DNA from: Bacteroidales bacterium
Lineage (GTDB): Bacteria; Bacteroidota; Bacteroidia; Bacteroidales; Muribaculaceae
Assembly (NCBI GenBank): GCA_014800245.1
Contig: JAAVGM010000011.1
Span: 186,759 to 250,758 of the forward strand
Length of the DNA: 64,000 nt
Direction: 5' to 3'
The position numbers were made by a program, and so were the translations under genes. A model generated the notes under the pieces. The model saw only the letters and a list, made by a program, of their open reading frames with translations. It had not been told where the DNA came from and searched no databases. Shown here piece by piece: positions 26,916 through 38,220 of this stretch. The stretch's first letter is position 1, and each line of letters starts with the position of its first letter.

Positions 26916-29252
26916 TTAGTTAATGGATAGTTTAATTGAACCGTTATTTACTTTCACAACATACACTCCGGAAACCAAAGCGGATGTATCAATTGAAATC
27001 TCGTTGCCATTGGCTGATGCGTCGAGCACACATGCTCCTGACACATTATAGACTTTAGCCGATACTGAAGATGCACCCGGAACAAGGATATCGTAAATTG
27101 AACCATTTCGACGAACTTCAAGGCGCTGTGAACCATCGGCTGCAATTTCGCTTACACCGCTTACTCCTTTCAACACCTCTTTAAGAGCTGCGTATGCGTC
27201 AAGCTTACCAGCACCCCACTGCAATGGATTGCCGGAATTTGTCACTGATTCATCCTTGACGGCGGTGCGCATGATGATATCGCGGGCCTCGGCTGCCTTA
27301 AGCGTGGGATCAGCTTCAAGAAGCACAGCGATAGTTCCTGCCACTACAGGCGAGGACATCGAAGTTCCTATGCTTTGATGGAAATCATTATTTCGTCCAT
27401 TTTCAACTGCGCGTGCCTGTATATCGGCATCTGACATGCCTGCAAGATCAATATAATATTTATTGCTTGAGCTTATGATAGAAGCGCCCGGAGCTGTAAT
27501 ATGAGGAAGCTCTCTCCCATCTACGAGCTTACCGAAAGACGAGAAAGGACAGATCTGATTCATCGGAATCACATCATCCCAATAACCATATACACCGCTA
27601 TCAAGACTTGCCCAATAATTACGGGTGGTGTATGCCCCAACTACAATCGGATTCTTTCCACAAGACAGATCACTGATTGTTCCGTCAAAACCACCATCCG
27701 TGTATCCATTCACTCCATTTCCTGAGAAATATACCCAAGTTCCGTCACCGTAAATATCGATGCGTTGACCATCCTTACCGGTAACTTGGAAAGAGATTGC
27801 GTAATTGCCATTGGCATTATTGGAAGGGTTATCCCAGCATGTAAAATCAATCACAGTGTAGTAACGACCTGAATCAGCATCAAGCATCCCGGCAAGCCCT
27901 ATATATCCTTCGAAATACTTACCAAAGGTGGGATCTACTTTATCAGCGGTGTCTCCCTGCCAATCTGAGGAGGATACCCAGTATTGAGATACTCCTTCTC
28001 CGGTTGCAGAAGGCGATAAGGGGAAACGGGTGGCTACTGTGCCACGCTGCTTATTGAACACCTGCGCCTGAATCTCAAAAGGCTCGTCTGTGTCGGAATA
28101 GACATACACCTGACCTGAACGAGGATTGAGGTATGTGGAGTAGCCGTCGCTGAGCTGAGGCATCATGGATGTAAGGAAAGTGCCCACCTGATTATCATCG
28201 GCTGTCAAAGTCTTGTTGATAGCTATAGGCTGATCTCCTTCATTACCTGCCGACATGCAGACAATGCAATTCACCTGATCATCGGCTACAATAGCATCGA
28301 TATACTGACAAAGAGGCGAGGAGCCATCGTGAGAACCGATATTTGAGCCGAGCGAAAGATTAATCACCGCAGGCTGATTCACCTCCCATGCATAATCAAG
28401 AATGCTCTCACAACCAAGCGATACAAAATAGTCGGTGAGATTACCGCCGTCTGCGGCAGCCGCTACAATGTCGGCATCGTATGCGATTCCATAATATGGA
28501 TTGTCAACTTCAACTACTTTTCCTGTACGGAAATCCACTGCCTCGCCAGCCTTCACCTTGCCACGATAGTTACCGGCCATGATACCGGTGGTGTGAGTGG
28601 CGTGATAGCTCTGATCGTCGTCAGTGTCAAGACGCTCGAATTTATCTCCTGTGATATTTGCAACCTCTACAGTCTGCGCACCGTTTGCCGACTGTCCATA
28701 ACGATATATATTAAGCTGCTTGAAGCGTGTCACTCCATTTTCATCAAGGAAGTTTACATGGCTCGGATCAAAACCGCCGTCAACTACACCCGCAATCACC
28801 CCCTTTCCGCTAAAGGCCCGTGGAAGGCCTTCTCCGGCATGGATTTTATCTACGCCTATAGCCTGACGAGTTCTATCCATTTTCTGAGAAACCGGAGACT
28901 CTGTACGAATAGAGACAACGCAGTCGAGAGCTTCTACATTTTCAAGATTTGAAAGAGAAAATTCGCCAAGTGCGATTGTGCCGCGAAGCGACTGAACATT
29001 CACACCTGCCGCTTCGAGATCAGCAGCCTTTGTGCCTTCTTTCACTGTGATAAACGCACGGATAGTTTCATCCTCGGCAGAGCGAGTGCGCACCTGCTTC
29101 ATGATCTTAGCCTCTCCTTTAGGGGTTTTCACCATCTCTATAGGAGCCTTTTTACTCCTTAGTCGGGCACGGCTACCAAGATCTGTCTTGGTGGCGGCCA
29201 CGGCTCCTAATGCCACAGTGGCATAAAGGGAATATACCAAATATCTTTTCAT
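26916..29252 (-). CDS. Secreted S8 (subtilisin-like) serine protease with T9SS-type C-terminal domain
   Basis: 778 residues. Signal peptide, a propeptide-like N-terminus (FITVKEGTKAADLEAAGV), then an S8 domain with D158 (IAGVVDGG), H217 (SYHATHTTG) and S631 (GTSMSSPVVAG); an insertion between His and Ser (~370-520) makes it longer than subtilisin. The final ~65 residues (AKVYNVSGACVLDAS ... SGVYVVKVNNGSIKL) form a type A T9SS sorting domain. It should be an outer-surface protease. It lies upstream of the LRR gene in the same direction; the gene before it ends at a hairpin 65 bp upstream of the protease start. Confidence 0.93.
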   Translation of the reverse strand: MKRYLVYSLYATVALGAVAATKTDLGSRARLRSKKAPIEMVKTPKGEAKIMKQVRTRSAEDETIRAFITVKEGTKAADLEAAGVNVQSLRGTIALGEFSLSNLENVEALDCVVSIRTESPVSQKMDRTRQAIGVDKIHAGEGLPRAFSGKGVIAGVVDGGFDPSHVNFLDENGVTRFKQLNIYRYGQSANGAQTVEVANITGDKFERLDTDDDQSYHATHTTGIMAGNYRGKVKAGEAVDFRTGKVVEVDNPYYGIAYDADIVAAAADGGNLTDYFVSLGCESILDYAWEVNQPAVINLSLGSNIGSHDGSSPLCQYIDAIVADDQVNCIVCMSAGNEGDQPIAINKTLTADDNQVGTFLTSMMPQLSDGYSTYLNPRSGQVYVYSDTDEPFEIQAQVFNKQRGTVATRFPLSPSATGEGVSQYWVSSSDWQGDTADKVDPTFGKYFEGYIGLAGMLDADSGRYYTVIDFTCWDNPSNNANGNYAISFQVTGKDGQRIDIYGDGTWVYFSGNGVNGYTDGGFDGTISDLSCGKNPIVVGAYTTRNYWASLDSGVYGYWDDVIPMNQICPFSSFGKLVDGRELPHITAPGASIISSSNKYYIDLAGMSDADIQARAVENGRNNDFHQSIGTSMSSPVVAGTIAVLLEADPTLKAAEARDIIMRTAVKDESVTNSGNPLQWGAGKLDAYAALKEVLKGVSGVSEIAADGSQRLEVRRNGSIYDILVPGASSVSAKVYNVSGACVLDASANGNEISIDTSALVSGVYVVKVNNGSIKLSIN

Positions 29253-29318
29253 CGTTGAATGATTGTCAGATTTATTTGAATGATTATAAACTGAGTATAA
29301 TGGTCTTAGTTATGAGTT

Positions 29319-29350
29319 CGGGATTGGAATAAAAACGAATATTCCAATCC
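29319..29350 (-). terminator. Hairpin between the 29.4-31.4 kb cargo gene and the S8 protease gene
   Basis: GGGATTGGAAT (29319-29329) / ATTCCAATCCC (29340-29350), a perfect 11-bp stem with a 10-nt loop. On the minus strand no strong U-tract follows, so termination may be partial. Confidence 0.6.
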
Positions 29351-29390
29351 CAAACTTTGCTTTATAGTTCTTTATTTCAGGAATCAAGCC

Positions 29391-31382
29391 TTATTTCACA
29401 ACCACCTTCTTGCCACCTGCTACATAAATTCCGGCAGGAAGCGCTTTAAGATCGTCGTTTGTTGCGTTGCGCTTAACAACAACACCCTGGATAGAGAAGA
29501 TGTCGAATACACTGTCAGCACCAACGAAGCTGTCGGCAATACCGCTTGAGAGATCTGTGGTGATGATAATATTCTTCTCTTTCTCTTCCGGTCCAACTAC
29601 GATTGAATATACACCATTCTCATCAGGATTCACTACCTTATCGCCATCCTTTACAAGGAATTCAACTCCAGCTGCGCGAGCGGCCGCTGCAACAGTCTTG
29701 ACATGAATCTGTGTACCTTTGTAGGATAAAGTAGGACGGCCTGTGGTATGATCAAACTTAGTGACATGATCGTGATAAACCTCCACTGCATCCTTTACTT
29801 CATCATCCACAGTGTATGAAAGCTTAACCGGTGTCGGTTCACCCAAGAAATATTTTATCACCGCTCCATCTGCGAGAGATTCAGTGGCCTCACATCTATA
29901 GCTATTTACAATAGGCATATTATTCACCATATAGTAAGTCGAACCTTCTGTAGAATATGCCGAGAAAGTGAAGGGAAGATCCTCATCAGAGAATTTAATG
30001 AAGTTATAACCTTTTTCAAGGCGATTCTGTGTGTAGTCAACATAGCTCAAGCTTACGCTGCCGTCATACCATTCTGCATCCTCATCAACATATACAACTG
30101 CTGTTTTAGTGCGGTTTGCATTGAGATCTGTTACATTCACTTCAATCGTGCAATCTCCTTCCACTGTATATGAGCTGTTGTAGAAATATTCGGGAGCCAC
30201 ACCATCAACCAAAATGCCATCAACTCTCCAACCGTTATTGGCTTTAAACTTAATCGTTTTGTTACCGCTACCAACTTCAATCACATCTCCTGATTTGCTG
30301 AAGTCGTAGGCACTGCCCTCAGTATATCCATTAATTAGCTTCACTATCTGGAAAGCCTCCGGGTTTTCTGTGTTAATAGTAACATTGAATACTTGCTCCT
30401 TATCGGCAGAGAAAACAAAATTATATTCTGCAGCGACATCCGGATTGCCATTCTCTAAGAGCATGCTTTGGGTGTCACCATAAACACTTGCTTTTTCTGC
30501 TCCATTAAGAGCACAATATACAGTTTCATATCCATCCTTATTCAGGTAGATATAAAGATAATAGCCGGCCTCTACTTGATAATCTCCTGCCTGCCATGCC
30601 TCGCGATCAATTGTCTGATAATTATATTCTACATGATCAATGATTGCATCAGGAACGCCGTCAAATGCAAAATTAAGTTTGGCGTATGTTTTAGGTTTGT
30701 CAGTATATACTCTCACTTTATCACCATCTTGAGGTGCATACTCGAAATTGCCATAATTTCCGGAGAGTTCTTCTGTATAACCGTCTGCATAAGTCACTTC
30801 CACTTTCCAAAGCTGATCGGGTGTGGAATAGTTATTACTCCCTATCTGATACTTGGCTCCTCCGTTAAACTCAATTGTCGTCTCTTCAGTCGAGAGAGTA
30901 ATTGATGTATAGGTCTGAGTATTTCGCATATAGGCCGCATCCACTTTATCACCAATACCTACCACTGTGAAAGTCCCACCTTTTGAAGCAGTAACAACCA
31001 ATATATCACCGGCGCTGTGAGATGACATATAACTCCAAATATAGCCATCTGGTCTTGGGCTCACAGAATTAGAATAATGCGGATTTGTTTTCTGAGCTGT
31101 CTCATTTACCATGCTCACAAGACCATACCCGCCATCCGTATTCGGACGGATCTGGAACTGAGATGAGTTATCGTAGGGCAACTGTACCTCACCATAGGCA
31201 TCGGGCTTATATGTGCCGGTTTCTACGGTATTATAATTTTCGTCGTACTGTGTTGTTACGACATAGCCACTATCCTCCGGAGAGAACACTATAGTGAGGA
31301 ATTGGTCTTCCTCGGCGCTGGCGTGGAAGGTTGCTCCCATTGCCATCACCATCATAAAAAGTAGTGAGTAGATTTTTCTCAT
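29391..31382 (-). CDS. Secreted protein of unknown function with T9SS-type C-terminal domain
   Basis: 663 residues. Signal peptide ending at about FHASAEE, then acidic, Tyr/Thr-rich beta-strand sequence without a family I recognise; several segments look like repeated Ig-like or Big_2-type modules (for example VSLSYVDYTQN, PVKLSYTVDDEV). The last ~40 residues (FDIFSIQGVVVKR, ALPAGIYVAGGKKVVVK) follow the short T9SS sorting pattern. It heads a run of three T9SS cargo genes on the minus strand. A -7 box TATTTTTG lies about 90 bp upstream (plus 31471-31478). Confidence 0.8.
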   Translation of the reverse strand: MRKIYSLLFMMVMAMGATFHASAEEDQFLTIVFSPEDSGYVVTTQYDENYNTVETGTYKPDAYGEVQLPYDNSSQFQIRPNTDGGYGLVSMVNETAQKTNPHYSNSVSPRPDGYIWSYMSSHSAGDILVVTASKGGTFTVVGIGDKVDAAYMRNTQTYTSITLSTEETTIEFNGGAKYQIGSNNYSTPDQLWKVEVTYADGYTEELSGNYGNFEYAPQDGDKVRVYTDKPKTYAKLNFAFDGVPDAIIDHVEYNYQTIDREAWQAGDYQVEAGYYLYIYLNKDGYETVYCALNGAEKASVYGDTQSMLLENGNPDVAAEYNFVFSADKEQVFNVTINTENPEAFQIVKLINGYTEGSAYDFSKSGDVIEVGSGNKTIKFKANNGWRVDGILVDGVAPEYFYNSSYTVEGDCTIEVNVTDLNANRTKTAVVYVDEDAEWYDGSVSLSYVDYTQNRLEKGYNFIKFSDEDLPFTFSAYSTEGSTYYMVNNMPIVNSYRCEATESLADGAVIKYFLGEPTPVKLSYTVDDEVKDAVEVYHDHVTKFDHTTGRPTLSYKGTQIHVKTVAAAARAAGVEFLVKDGDKVVNPDENGVYSIVVGPEEKEKNIIITTDLSSGIADSFVGADSVFDIFSIQGVVVKRNATNDDLKALPAGIYVAGGKKVVVK

Positions 31383-31751
31383 AATGTTAAAAATTCATTG
31401 TTAAATGTTATGTATTTTTGTTTAGCTATTTACTACCTTAATCAAAATATTCCTTGCATTTTGAAGAATGCAAAAATATATTTTCATATTTTTCCTGAAA
31501 GAAGAATTTAATATAAAATGACCTTTCGATAAAAAATGTATATTTATACTTTATTTTTTTTAATTAAATACAAGATATATACAACAGTCTGTCAATTCAT
31601 ATTTTTGAGCACAAAATAACATAAAATTAAAATAACAACCAAACATTTTGTATATAAATTTATATTTTTTATGCAATATATTTATATAAAAAAGAGTCCG
31701 ACATCTCGCCGGACTCTTCAAGTTGAGTTAAAGGTATATGATTTTTATTTC
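31383..31751. other. AT-rich intergenic region: cargo promoter and secA terminator
   Basis: 369 bp without a gene. It holds the -7 box of the upstream cargo gene (CAAAAATA at 31471-31478, read on minus as TATTTTTG) and the secA terminator near the right end. The ~180 bp between them are very AT-rich; I see no other structure. Confidence 0.6.
31690..31718 (-). terminator. secA terminator
   Basis: AAGAGTCCG (31692-31700) / CGGACTCTT (31710-31718), 9-nt loop, with A's on the plus side giving a U-tract on the secA transcript. Lies 34 bp past the secA stop. Confidence 0.88.
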
Positions 31752-34700
31752 TTATTCCATATTGCGACCATGGCAGTTTTTGTATTTCTTGCCAGATCCG
31801 CAAGGACACGGATCATTTCTGCCAATCTTCGGGTCTGCTTTCATAGGCTGCGAATTCTCAGCAGGACGGTTTGTCGCACTCTGCATTGCCTTACGCTGTT
31901 CCGACTCGCCGGGATATGTGTCGCGGGTGGTGCTATAGTTTGCGTATGCATTATGAGATGAAGCTGTGCTGCTGAAACCCTGACGGATCTGCCCCTGAGG
32001 CTGCGAATTGCGACGTTCAGCCTGTGCTCTCTCAAACGCTTCGCGGTTGGCCTGCTGCTTCTCCTCCTCCAGACGGCGACGCTCAGCCTCCATGCGTTTG
32101 TTCTCCTCATAATCAGGAACGGCAAGCTTGCCACGCATAAGAGTCGATACCGACTTCGCATTCATCTCCTGCACCATTTTCTTCCAAAGCTCGAAAGCCT
32201 CAATCTTATAGATCACGAGCGGATCTTTCTGCTCATATGATGCATTCTGCACTGAGCGGCGAAGCTCATCCATCTCGCGGAGCTGCTCCTGCCATGCGGC
32301 GTCGATAGAGGAAAGAAGAACAGCTTTCTCCCATGCCTTGACAATGGGCTTACAACCCTTGTCGTAGCTTTCCTTGATATCGGCACGGATATTGAACATA
32401 CGGCGACCATCTGTGACAGGAACTCCGATCGGACCTGTTGCACCTCGCTCCTCAACAAATTCCTTGACATAAGGAGCGATCCCTTCAGCCATCTTCTCTT
32501 CGCGACGTGTGAGCTGGTGCATTGCAGCCTCTGTAAGACGTTCTGCTATCTGAGCAGAGTCGAGCTTGGGATATTCCTCTTCAGTGAAGGGGAGCTCGAG
32601 TGCAAGGACACGATTCACCTCATTATTGAAATCGGCATAGCCTTCATATACACCATTTGCCAAAGATGTGCACACCTCGCTGATCATATTGGCGATATCC
32701 GCTCCGATACGCTCACCCTTCAAGGCATTCTGACGACGGCCATACACACCCTTTCTCTGGGCATTCATGATATCATCATATTCCACAAGACGCTTACGGA
32801 TACCGAAGTTGTTCTCCTCTACCCTCTTCTGTGCATTCTCGATAGATTTGGTGACCATGCTGTTTTCAAGCATCTCTCCCTCCTTGAAGCCCATGCGGTC
32901 GAGCATCTTGACCACGCGGTCGTTGGCGAAGAGTCGCATCACAGTATCCTCGAACGACACGAAGAAGACCGAACTACCCGGGTCGCCCTGACGACCGGCA
33001 CGTCCGCGGAGCTGACGGTCAACACGGCGAGACTCATGGCGCTCCGTACCGATGATTGCCAATCCGCCGGCATCCTTCACTTCCTGCGGAAGCTTGATAT
33101 CCGTACCACGACCGGCCATGTTGGTGGCGATTGTTACAGTGCCTTTCTTTCCGGCCTGAGCCACGATATCGGCCTCTTTCTGGTGGAGCTTGGCATTGAG
33201 CACCTGATGATCGATCTTGCGGAGCTTAAGCATCTTTGAAAGAAGCTCAGAGATCTCCACCGACGTTGTACCGACAAGGACAGGACGCCCTGCATTGACC
33301 ATATCCTCTACCTCCTGAATCACGGCGGCATATTTCTCTTTCTTGGTGCGATACACACGGTCGTTCATATCGTCGCGGATCACGGGACGGTTGGTCGGAA
33401 TCTCGATCACATCAAGCTTATAGATATCATAGAACTCTCCGGCCTCTGTCATAGCCGTACCGGTCATACCGGCGAGCTTGCGATACATACGGAAGTAGTT
33501 CTGGAGAGTGATTGTAGCGTAAGTCTGGGTTGCAGCTTCAACTTTCACACCCTCTTTTGCCTCGATTGCCTGATGAAGACCATCAGAGTAGCGGCGACCT
33601 TCCATGATACGGCCGGTCTGTTCATCCACAATCTTGATCTTATTATCATCGATCACATATTCGATATCCTTATCGAAGAGTGTATATGCCTTTAGAAGCT
33701 GGTTGACAGTATGGACACGCTCTGCCTTCACTGCATAGTTCTGGAGGAGCTGATCTTTCTTCTCCTGCTTCTGATCGGCTGTGAGGTCTTCATTCTCCAC
33801 TTCAGAGAGCTGGGCTGCAATGTCGGGGAGGATAAAGAAGTCGGGATCCTGGTTATAGCCTGTAAGCACCTCGATACCTTTGTCAGTGAGCTCGATTGAA
33901 TGGTTCTTCTCATCAATCACGAAGTAGAGGGGCTCGACAGCTTTGGGCATCTCGCGGTTATTATCCTGCATATATTTAGCCTCAACCTTGAGCATAAGCT
34001 GCTTTATACCATCCTCACTGAGGTAGCGGATTAGAGGATTATGCTTGGGGAGCGCCTTATATACACGGAAGAGCGCAAGACCTCCCTCTTCGAGTTCGCC
34101 TTTGCCGATTTTGTCTTTGGCTTCGAGAAGAAGGCTCTGTGCCAACTTGCGTTGTGCGTTGACAAGCTTCTCCACATTTGGTTTGAACTCGTTGAACATC
34201 TGATCGTCCCCCTTAGGAACGGGACCGGATATGATGAGCGGCGTACGGGCGTCATCGATAAGCACCGAGTCAACCTCATCGACGATGGCATAATAATGCT
34301 CGTCGCGCTGCACGAGGTCTTCGGTCTGAGTAGCCATATTGTCGCGAAGGTAGTCGAAACCGAATTCGTTGTTCGTTCCGAATGTGATATCCGAACGATA
34401 AGCTTTGCGACGCTGCGGAGAGTTGGGTTCTGTCTTGTCGATGCAGTCAACGGTGAGTCCGTGGAACTGATAGAGCGGGCCCATCCATTCGGAGTCGCGT
34501 TTTGCAAGATAATCGTTGACAGTCACCACGTGAACGCCTTCGCCTGTGAGTGCATTGAGGAATACGGGGAGAGTAGCCACAAGGGTCTTACCCTCACCGG
34601 TGGCCATCTCAGCGATGCTGTTGGTCACCTTCCCTTTGTTCATGATGCCGTGAAGCACCATTCCGCCGATAAGCTGCACATCGTAGTGGCACATATCCCA

Positions 34701-35201
34701 TTTCATAAGGTTGCCGCCGGCAAGCCATTCAGTCTTATATATGGCTTTGTCTCCGTCGATTGTCACGAAGTCTTTCCCTTCGGCTGCAAGTTCGCGGTCG
34801 GCCTGGGTGGCAGTCACCTCGATAGTGTCGTTGTCTTTGAAACGACGGGCAGTCTCCTTGATAATTGCAAACACCTCCGGAAGAGCTGCATCAAGATCGC
34901 GGGCATATTCATCGAACATCTCTTCGCGAAGATCGTCGATCTTTTTCCAATACGGATCGCGTTTGTCGTAGTCGAGGGTCTCGATCTCAGCGCGGATTTC
35001 AGCCATCTGATCTTTATAACCCTGAGCTTTGCCACGAATATCGCTGCGGATCTTGTCGATGCGTCCGCGAAGTTCATCGTGGCTTATATCCTTAATCTGC
35101 TCTGAGATAGGATTGATTTCATTGTGGAGTCGGTCCCAGAGCGGTTTTACGGCGCGCTCTGACTGGTCGCCGAAAATTTTCTTGAATAATTTAGATATCA
35201 T
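31752..35201 (-). CDS. secA: Preprotein translocase ATPase SecA
   Basis: Motor of the Sec pathway: pushes unfolded preproteins through SecYEG using ATP. 1149 residues, long compared with E. coli (901) but usual for Bacteroidetes, which carry insertions in the helicase core. Motifs: Walker [34 protein letters not shown], and a long Gln/Arg/Glu-rich linker before the C-terminal zinc-binding tail [14 protein letters not shown], which in other SecA proteins binds SecB/ribosomes. It supplies all the secreted proteins in this window. Followed by a clear terminator. Confidence 0.98.
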   Translation of the reverse strand: MISKLFKKIFGDQSERAVKPLWDRLHNEINPISEQIKDISHDELRGRIDKIRSDIRGKAQGYKDQMAEIRAEIETLDYDKRDPYWKKIDDLREEMFDEYARDLDAALPEVFAIIKETARRFKDNDTIEVTATQADRELAAEGKDFVTIDGDKAIYKTEWLAGGNLMKWDMCHYDVQLIGGMVLHGIMNKGKVTNSIAEMATGEGKTLVATLPVFLNALTGEGVHVVTVNDYLAKRDSEWMGPLYQFHGLTVDCIDKTEPNSPQRRKAYRSDITFGTNNEFGFDYLRDNMATQTEDLVQRDEHYYAIVDEVDSVLIDDARTPLIISGPVPKGDDQMFNEFKPNVEKLVNAQRKLAQSLLLEAKDKIGKGELEEGGLALFRVYKALPKHNPLIRYLSEDGIKQLMLKVEAKYMQDNNREMPKAVEPLYFVIDEKNHSIELTDKGIEVLTGYNQDPDFFILPDIAAQLSEVENEDLTADQKQEKKDQLLQNYAVKAERVHTVNQLLKAYTLFDKDIEYVIDDNKIKIVDEQTGRIMEGRRYSDGLHQAIEAKEGVKVEAATQTYATITLQNYFRMYRKLAGMTGTAMTEAGEFYDIYKLDVIEIPTNRPVIRDDMNDRVYRTKKEKYAAVIQEVEDMVNAGRPVLVGTTSVEISELLSKMLKLRKIDHQVLNAKLHQKEADIVAQAGKKGTVTIATNMAGRGTDIKLPQEVKDAGGLAIIGTERHESRRVDRQLRGRAGRQGDPGSSVFFVSFEDTVMRLFANDRVVKMLDRMGFKEGEMLENSMVTKSIENAQKRVEENNFGIRKRLVEYDDIMNAQRKGVYGRRQNALKGERIGADIANMISEVCTSLANGVYEGYADFNNEVNRVLALELPFTEEEYPKLDSAQIAERLTEAAMHQLTRREEKMAEGIAPYVKEFVEERGATGPIGVPVTDGRRMFNIRADIKESYDKGCKPIVKAWEKAVLLSSIDAAWQEQLREMDELRRSVQNASYEQKDPLVIYKIEAFELWKKMVQEMNAKSVSTLMRGKLAVPDYEENKRMEAERRRLEEEKQQANREAFERAQAERRNSQPQGQIRQGFSSTASSHNAYANYSTTRDTYPGESEQRKAMQSATNRPAENSQPMKADPKIGRNDPCPCGSGKKYKNCHGRNME

Positions 35202-35290
35202 TGGGTTTTTCTTTTTTCTTTTCCCGTTTAAGGGGATTTTTGGATAAGGTAATAATTCGTTTCGCCCCCGGAAGGTTGTGTATTCACAGC

Positions 35291-36871
35291 TTATTTTTTC
35301 AGGGGTAATGGTTTATGTGAGCTTCCATTCGGGCTCCTTATCCTTAAAATACCCGCCACTGTCGGCGCAAGCGCCGTGGCATCCACCGCAGTGGAAATAG
35401 TCTGCGGCTCTATACCCGGAGCGAGGATGAAAGAGGGGGTCAACACCGCCGTCTCTCTCACAGGATGGGAGATGGATGGGTATTCGAGATCATCCACCAC
35501 CGTCCACCCGGGATTGAATGTTACTATTATATCTCCTCCTGTCTTGGGATCGATCGAAAGCCTCAGACACTCCTCATAGGGAGTGGAGGGCGACAGGATA
35601 TCATTAAGCGTATATACATCCGACACGCCGCTCATCTTCGCCAAGAACGACTGAGCGTCGGCCACTACCTCCTTGACATCAAGGTTTTTCTCCTCAAGCA
35701 CCTTATGGTCGAAATAGATATGACCATCCTTGAATGCCTCGACGTATCCGGCATTCCCATGGCGCGCGGAAAGATAGGAATTGATGAGCGACTGGGCGCG
35801 TTTCATCGAGAATTCCCCTCCGGGCACACGATATTTGCGGTCGTCGATCACCGCGTCATCGTAATATCCCGTGGAGCTCACCCACACCATCGCGTTGGAT
35901 GCCCCGACATAATGGTCGATTGCATCGAAAAGTCGGCCAAGCTCTTTGTCGAGGCGAAGATAGGAGTCGGTGAGTTCGGCGCGATAGTCGCCGTCTTTTA
36001 CATCTTTGAAAGGGGCAAGCGTATAGCCGAGATTGAGCATATCCACGGCTGTGCCGACATTCCCCATATTCATATCCTTGATGCATTCTATAGCCACATC
36101 CGTCACTTCCCGATTGCCTAACGGGGAATTGGCGAAACGGATATAGACATTGCGGTCGCTCTTCGGGAATGTGTGCTTGAAAGGCACTGTCTTCTGGCGC
36201 GGGATGCCGGGCATCTTATCGAGCGAAATAGAGGGCTTCCATTGCATCGTGTCGATGCGCGACGCCAAGGAAGATGAATAGTTTCTCGCGCTTATCTGCC
36301 CCGGCATAGGCTTATACCATGTGGTGGTGGCCCAGTTGCCGCTGGTATTATTGATCCATAGCGCACCGGTGCCGGCATGACCTGCCATAATCATCGATTG
36401 CTGTGGATCGGCGGAGAGAGCATATATCTGACCCAGGCCGTTGCCGTCGATCGCTATCTCGTCGGAGATAGTGGATAGACGCAGACGTTCGGGGGAATAT
36501 GAGTCGTTGGTGAAATTGCCGAGTGTCTTTGAATCGGCAAGAGCGGGAGTGAGAGTCTTGCTTTCGGAATTATAGACCAATGCCGACGGAACGCCTGTCT
36601 TTGAAGGGTAGGCTCCGGTGTAGAGCATGGCTGTGGCGCTCGCTGCGTCAAGGTCGGAAACCTTGAAATCTACATCGCGCATATACACTCCATCTTTCAT
36701 GAGCTTGCGGAAGCCGCGCTCGCCAAAGTAGTTCTGGAGGTATTCGATATAGTCGGTGCGCATCTGATCCACCACAATGCCGACCACAAGCTTCGGACGC
36801 CCCGGCACAGTCTGCGCCAAGACGTTGAGCGTAACAAGCCCCACCAGAACCGATGTTACCAACTTTTTCAT
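35291..36871 (-). CDS. Alkaline phosphatase superfamily protein, PafA-like, with degenerate active site
   Basis: 526 residues with a signal peptide (ends about NVLAQ) and an overall PafA/NPP-type phosphatase fold: [55 protein letters not shown] and [14 protein letters not shown]. In active relatives a Thr nucleophile precedes the GHxxxYTG segment, and metal ligands lie in SSTDYVGH-like, TADHG-like and a late His segment. Here the corresponding stretches read [18 protein letters not shown] and VSSTGYYDD, so only the first Asp (VDQ) is clearly kept. It is likely a pseudophosphatase; the alignment is by eye. Its start overlaps the stop of the Lnb-like gene by 4 bp (ATGA), suggesting coupled translation. 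Confidence 0.75.
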   Translation of the reverse strand: MKKLVTSVLVGLVTLNVLAQTVPGRPKLVVGIVVDQMRTDYIEYLQNYFGERGFRKLMKDGVYMRDVDFKVSDLDAASATAMLYTGAYPSKTGVPSALVYNSESKTLTPALADSKTLGNFTNDSYSPERLRLSTISDEIAIDGNGLGQIYALSADPQQSMIMAGHAGTGALWINNTSGNWATTTWYKPMPGQISARNYSSSLASRIDTMQWKPSISLDKMPGIPRQKTVPFKHTFPKSDRNVYIRFANSPLGNREVTDVAIECIKDMNMGNVGTAVDMLNLGYTLAPFKDVKDGDYRAELTDSYLRLDKELGRLFDAIDHYVGASNAMVWVSSTGYYDDAVIDDRKYRVPGGEFSMKRAQSLINSYLSARHGNAGYVEAFKDGHIYFDHKVLEEKNLDVKEVVADAQSFLAKMSGVSDVYTLNDILSPSTPYEECLRLSIDPKTGGDIIVTFNPGWTVVDDLEYPSISHPVRETAVLTPSFILAPGIEPQTISTAVDATALAPTVAGILRIRSPNGSSHKPLPLKK

Positions 36872-38220
36872 TTAACTTTTTTTCTTTTATTTGTTTGCGA
36901 ATTTGATCGCGATCCCTCTCTTCTTGAGAATCGGAGATGCGGACCTTTATTATTTAACGCAGTTTCTCCCTTTTTATTGAACTGATAATAATCCGGGGCT
37001 AAAACAGCGAATGCCACTGCCAGGATAATGCTTATCCCCATCAACGGGAAGAAGGCGGGATTAGCGCTCTGTCGCTGCGCCTGCCATACAATGAGAAGAC
37101 ACCCTAAAGAGATGATGTTGTAATATGCAATTATGTATGACAATACTCGCGCCCTCCTGCTCCAGATGCTGATTGCAAAGATAAGCTGGAAGGGATTGAG
37201 CCATAGCAGCAGCACATTGGGGTCTGTGGCTTCATGCTTGGATATGAATACAAGGAATGCCACAAGAGATCCGGCAAGTCCGGTCAAGCCGAACCATATG
37301 GAATATATGGTCTTGATTATATCTTTGCGCACCCACATCCAAATTACAAATCCTGAGGCTATCGCAAACAGCAACCACCCTATTGCCACGGGAGTGAGAT
37401 ACCAAGGTGTGGCCGGGAGCACGGCTGAATATGTTCCTTCGTAAAGCACACGCGATTGTCTCACTAATGGTCGGCCGTCGGCAAAATGTGCCCCTTCGGC
37501 CTTGTCGGCCATCTCTATAGGGACAAACATCTCCTCTTTCCCCGTGATCGGAATGTCGATTCCGGAACCCAAGGCGATATCAATTCCAAACTGATACCAC
37601 GGATAGTTCTGATGATAATGACGCATCTCCTTGCGGAATGTGCCGTATTTCACATTGTCGGGATAGACCACCGGCGCACCTGCCACGGAGTCGATACGGT
37701 CGAGAATGCGTGTGGCACAATTATCTCGGACATAATTGTAGCGATAGGTTCGGTTTTCGGGTCGCCCCTCTTCACGAAGCATCGCCACAAGCTGCGCGGT
37801 CTCCTCCGGGGTGAGGTTCAGATCCTGCTCTATCACCTTTCGCCCGGATTCGATATATTCCGGAAGAAACCATTCAAAAGGATAGCCGGCAAGAAGATAG
37901 TCGGTCTCCCCTTTCACAAACCTATATACAAAATTAGGCTCGTTGAAATTGAAGACGCCATAGTTCCATACGGTATCTACGGGGATTCCGTCGGAGATTC
38001 CTCTCACGCGGAGCGCCTCGTGTCCGCAAAGTTCATACACTTCGGAGCCGGGCCAGCAAGTGATAAGACTTACAACAACGGAATCCCGCTTCTCCTGCCC
38101 CATCATCCGGAGGGGGCAGAGAAGCAGGATTGCGATGAGTGTAAACAGATATTTTATCGCTTGTTTTTTCAATGGATCAATATTCGCAGTTTTTGGGATA
38201 GCGGGGGAAGGGAATGACAT
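36868..38220 (-). CDS. DUF4105 (Lnb-type) membrane protein, possible lipoprotein N-acyltransferase
   Basis: 450 residues as drawn. A signal peptide or anchor is followed by a periplasmic DUF4105 domain, the N-terminal domain named after Lnb, a Bacteroides enzyme that N-acylates lipoproteins. Signature segments are [33 protein letters not shown] and [17 protein letters not shown] (with its conserved Cys). About five TM helices make up the C-terminal half, ending in a basic tail. The ATG at 38220 overlaps asnS by 44 bp; a TTG at 38172, 4 bp after the asnS stop, would give a cleaner signal peptide. With lgt at the left edge it points to lipoprotein processing; the enzymatic role is inferred from the family. 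Confidence 0.8.
   Translation of the reverse strand: MSFPSPAIPKTANIDPLKKQAIKYLFTLIAILLLCPLRMMGQEKRDSVVVSLITCWPGSEVYELCGHEALRVRGISDGIPVDTVWNYGVFNFNEPNFVYRFVKGETDYLLAGYPFEWFLPEYIESGRKVIEQDLNLTPEETAQLVAMLREEGRPENRTYRYNYVRDNCATRILDRIDSVAGAPVVYPDNVKYGTFRKEMRHYHQNYPWYQFGIDIALGSGIDIPITGKEEMFVPIEMADKAEGAHFADGRPLVRQSRVLYEGTYSAVLPATPWYLTPVAIGWLLFAIASGFVIWMWVRKDIIKTIYSIWFGLTGLAGSLVAFLVFISKHEATDPNVLLLWLNPFQLIFAISIWSRRARVLSYIIAYYNIISLGCLLIVWQAQRQSANPAFFPLMGISIILAVAFAVLAPDYYQFNKKGETALNNKGPHLRFSRREGSRSNSQTNKRKKVK

Noticed and set aside
34041..35105. Plus-strand 354-residue ORF inside secA
   Set aside because: Antisense shadow of the secA reading frame without recognisable domains.
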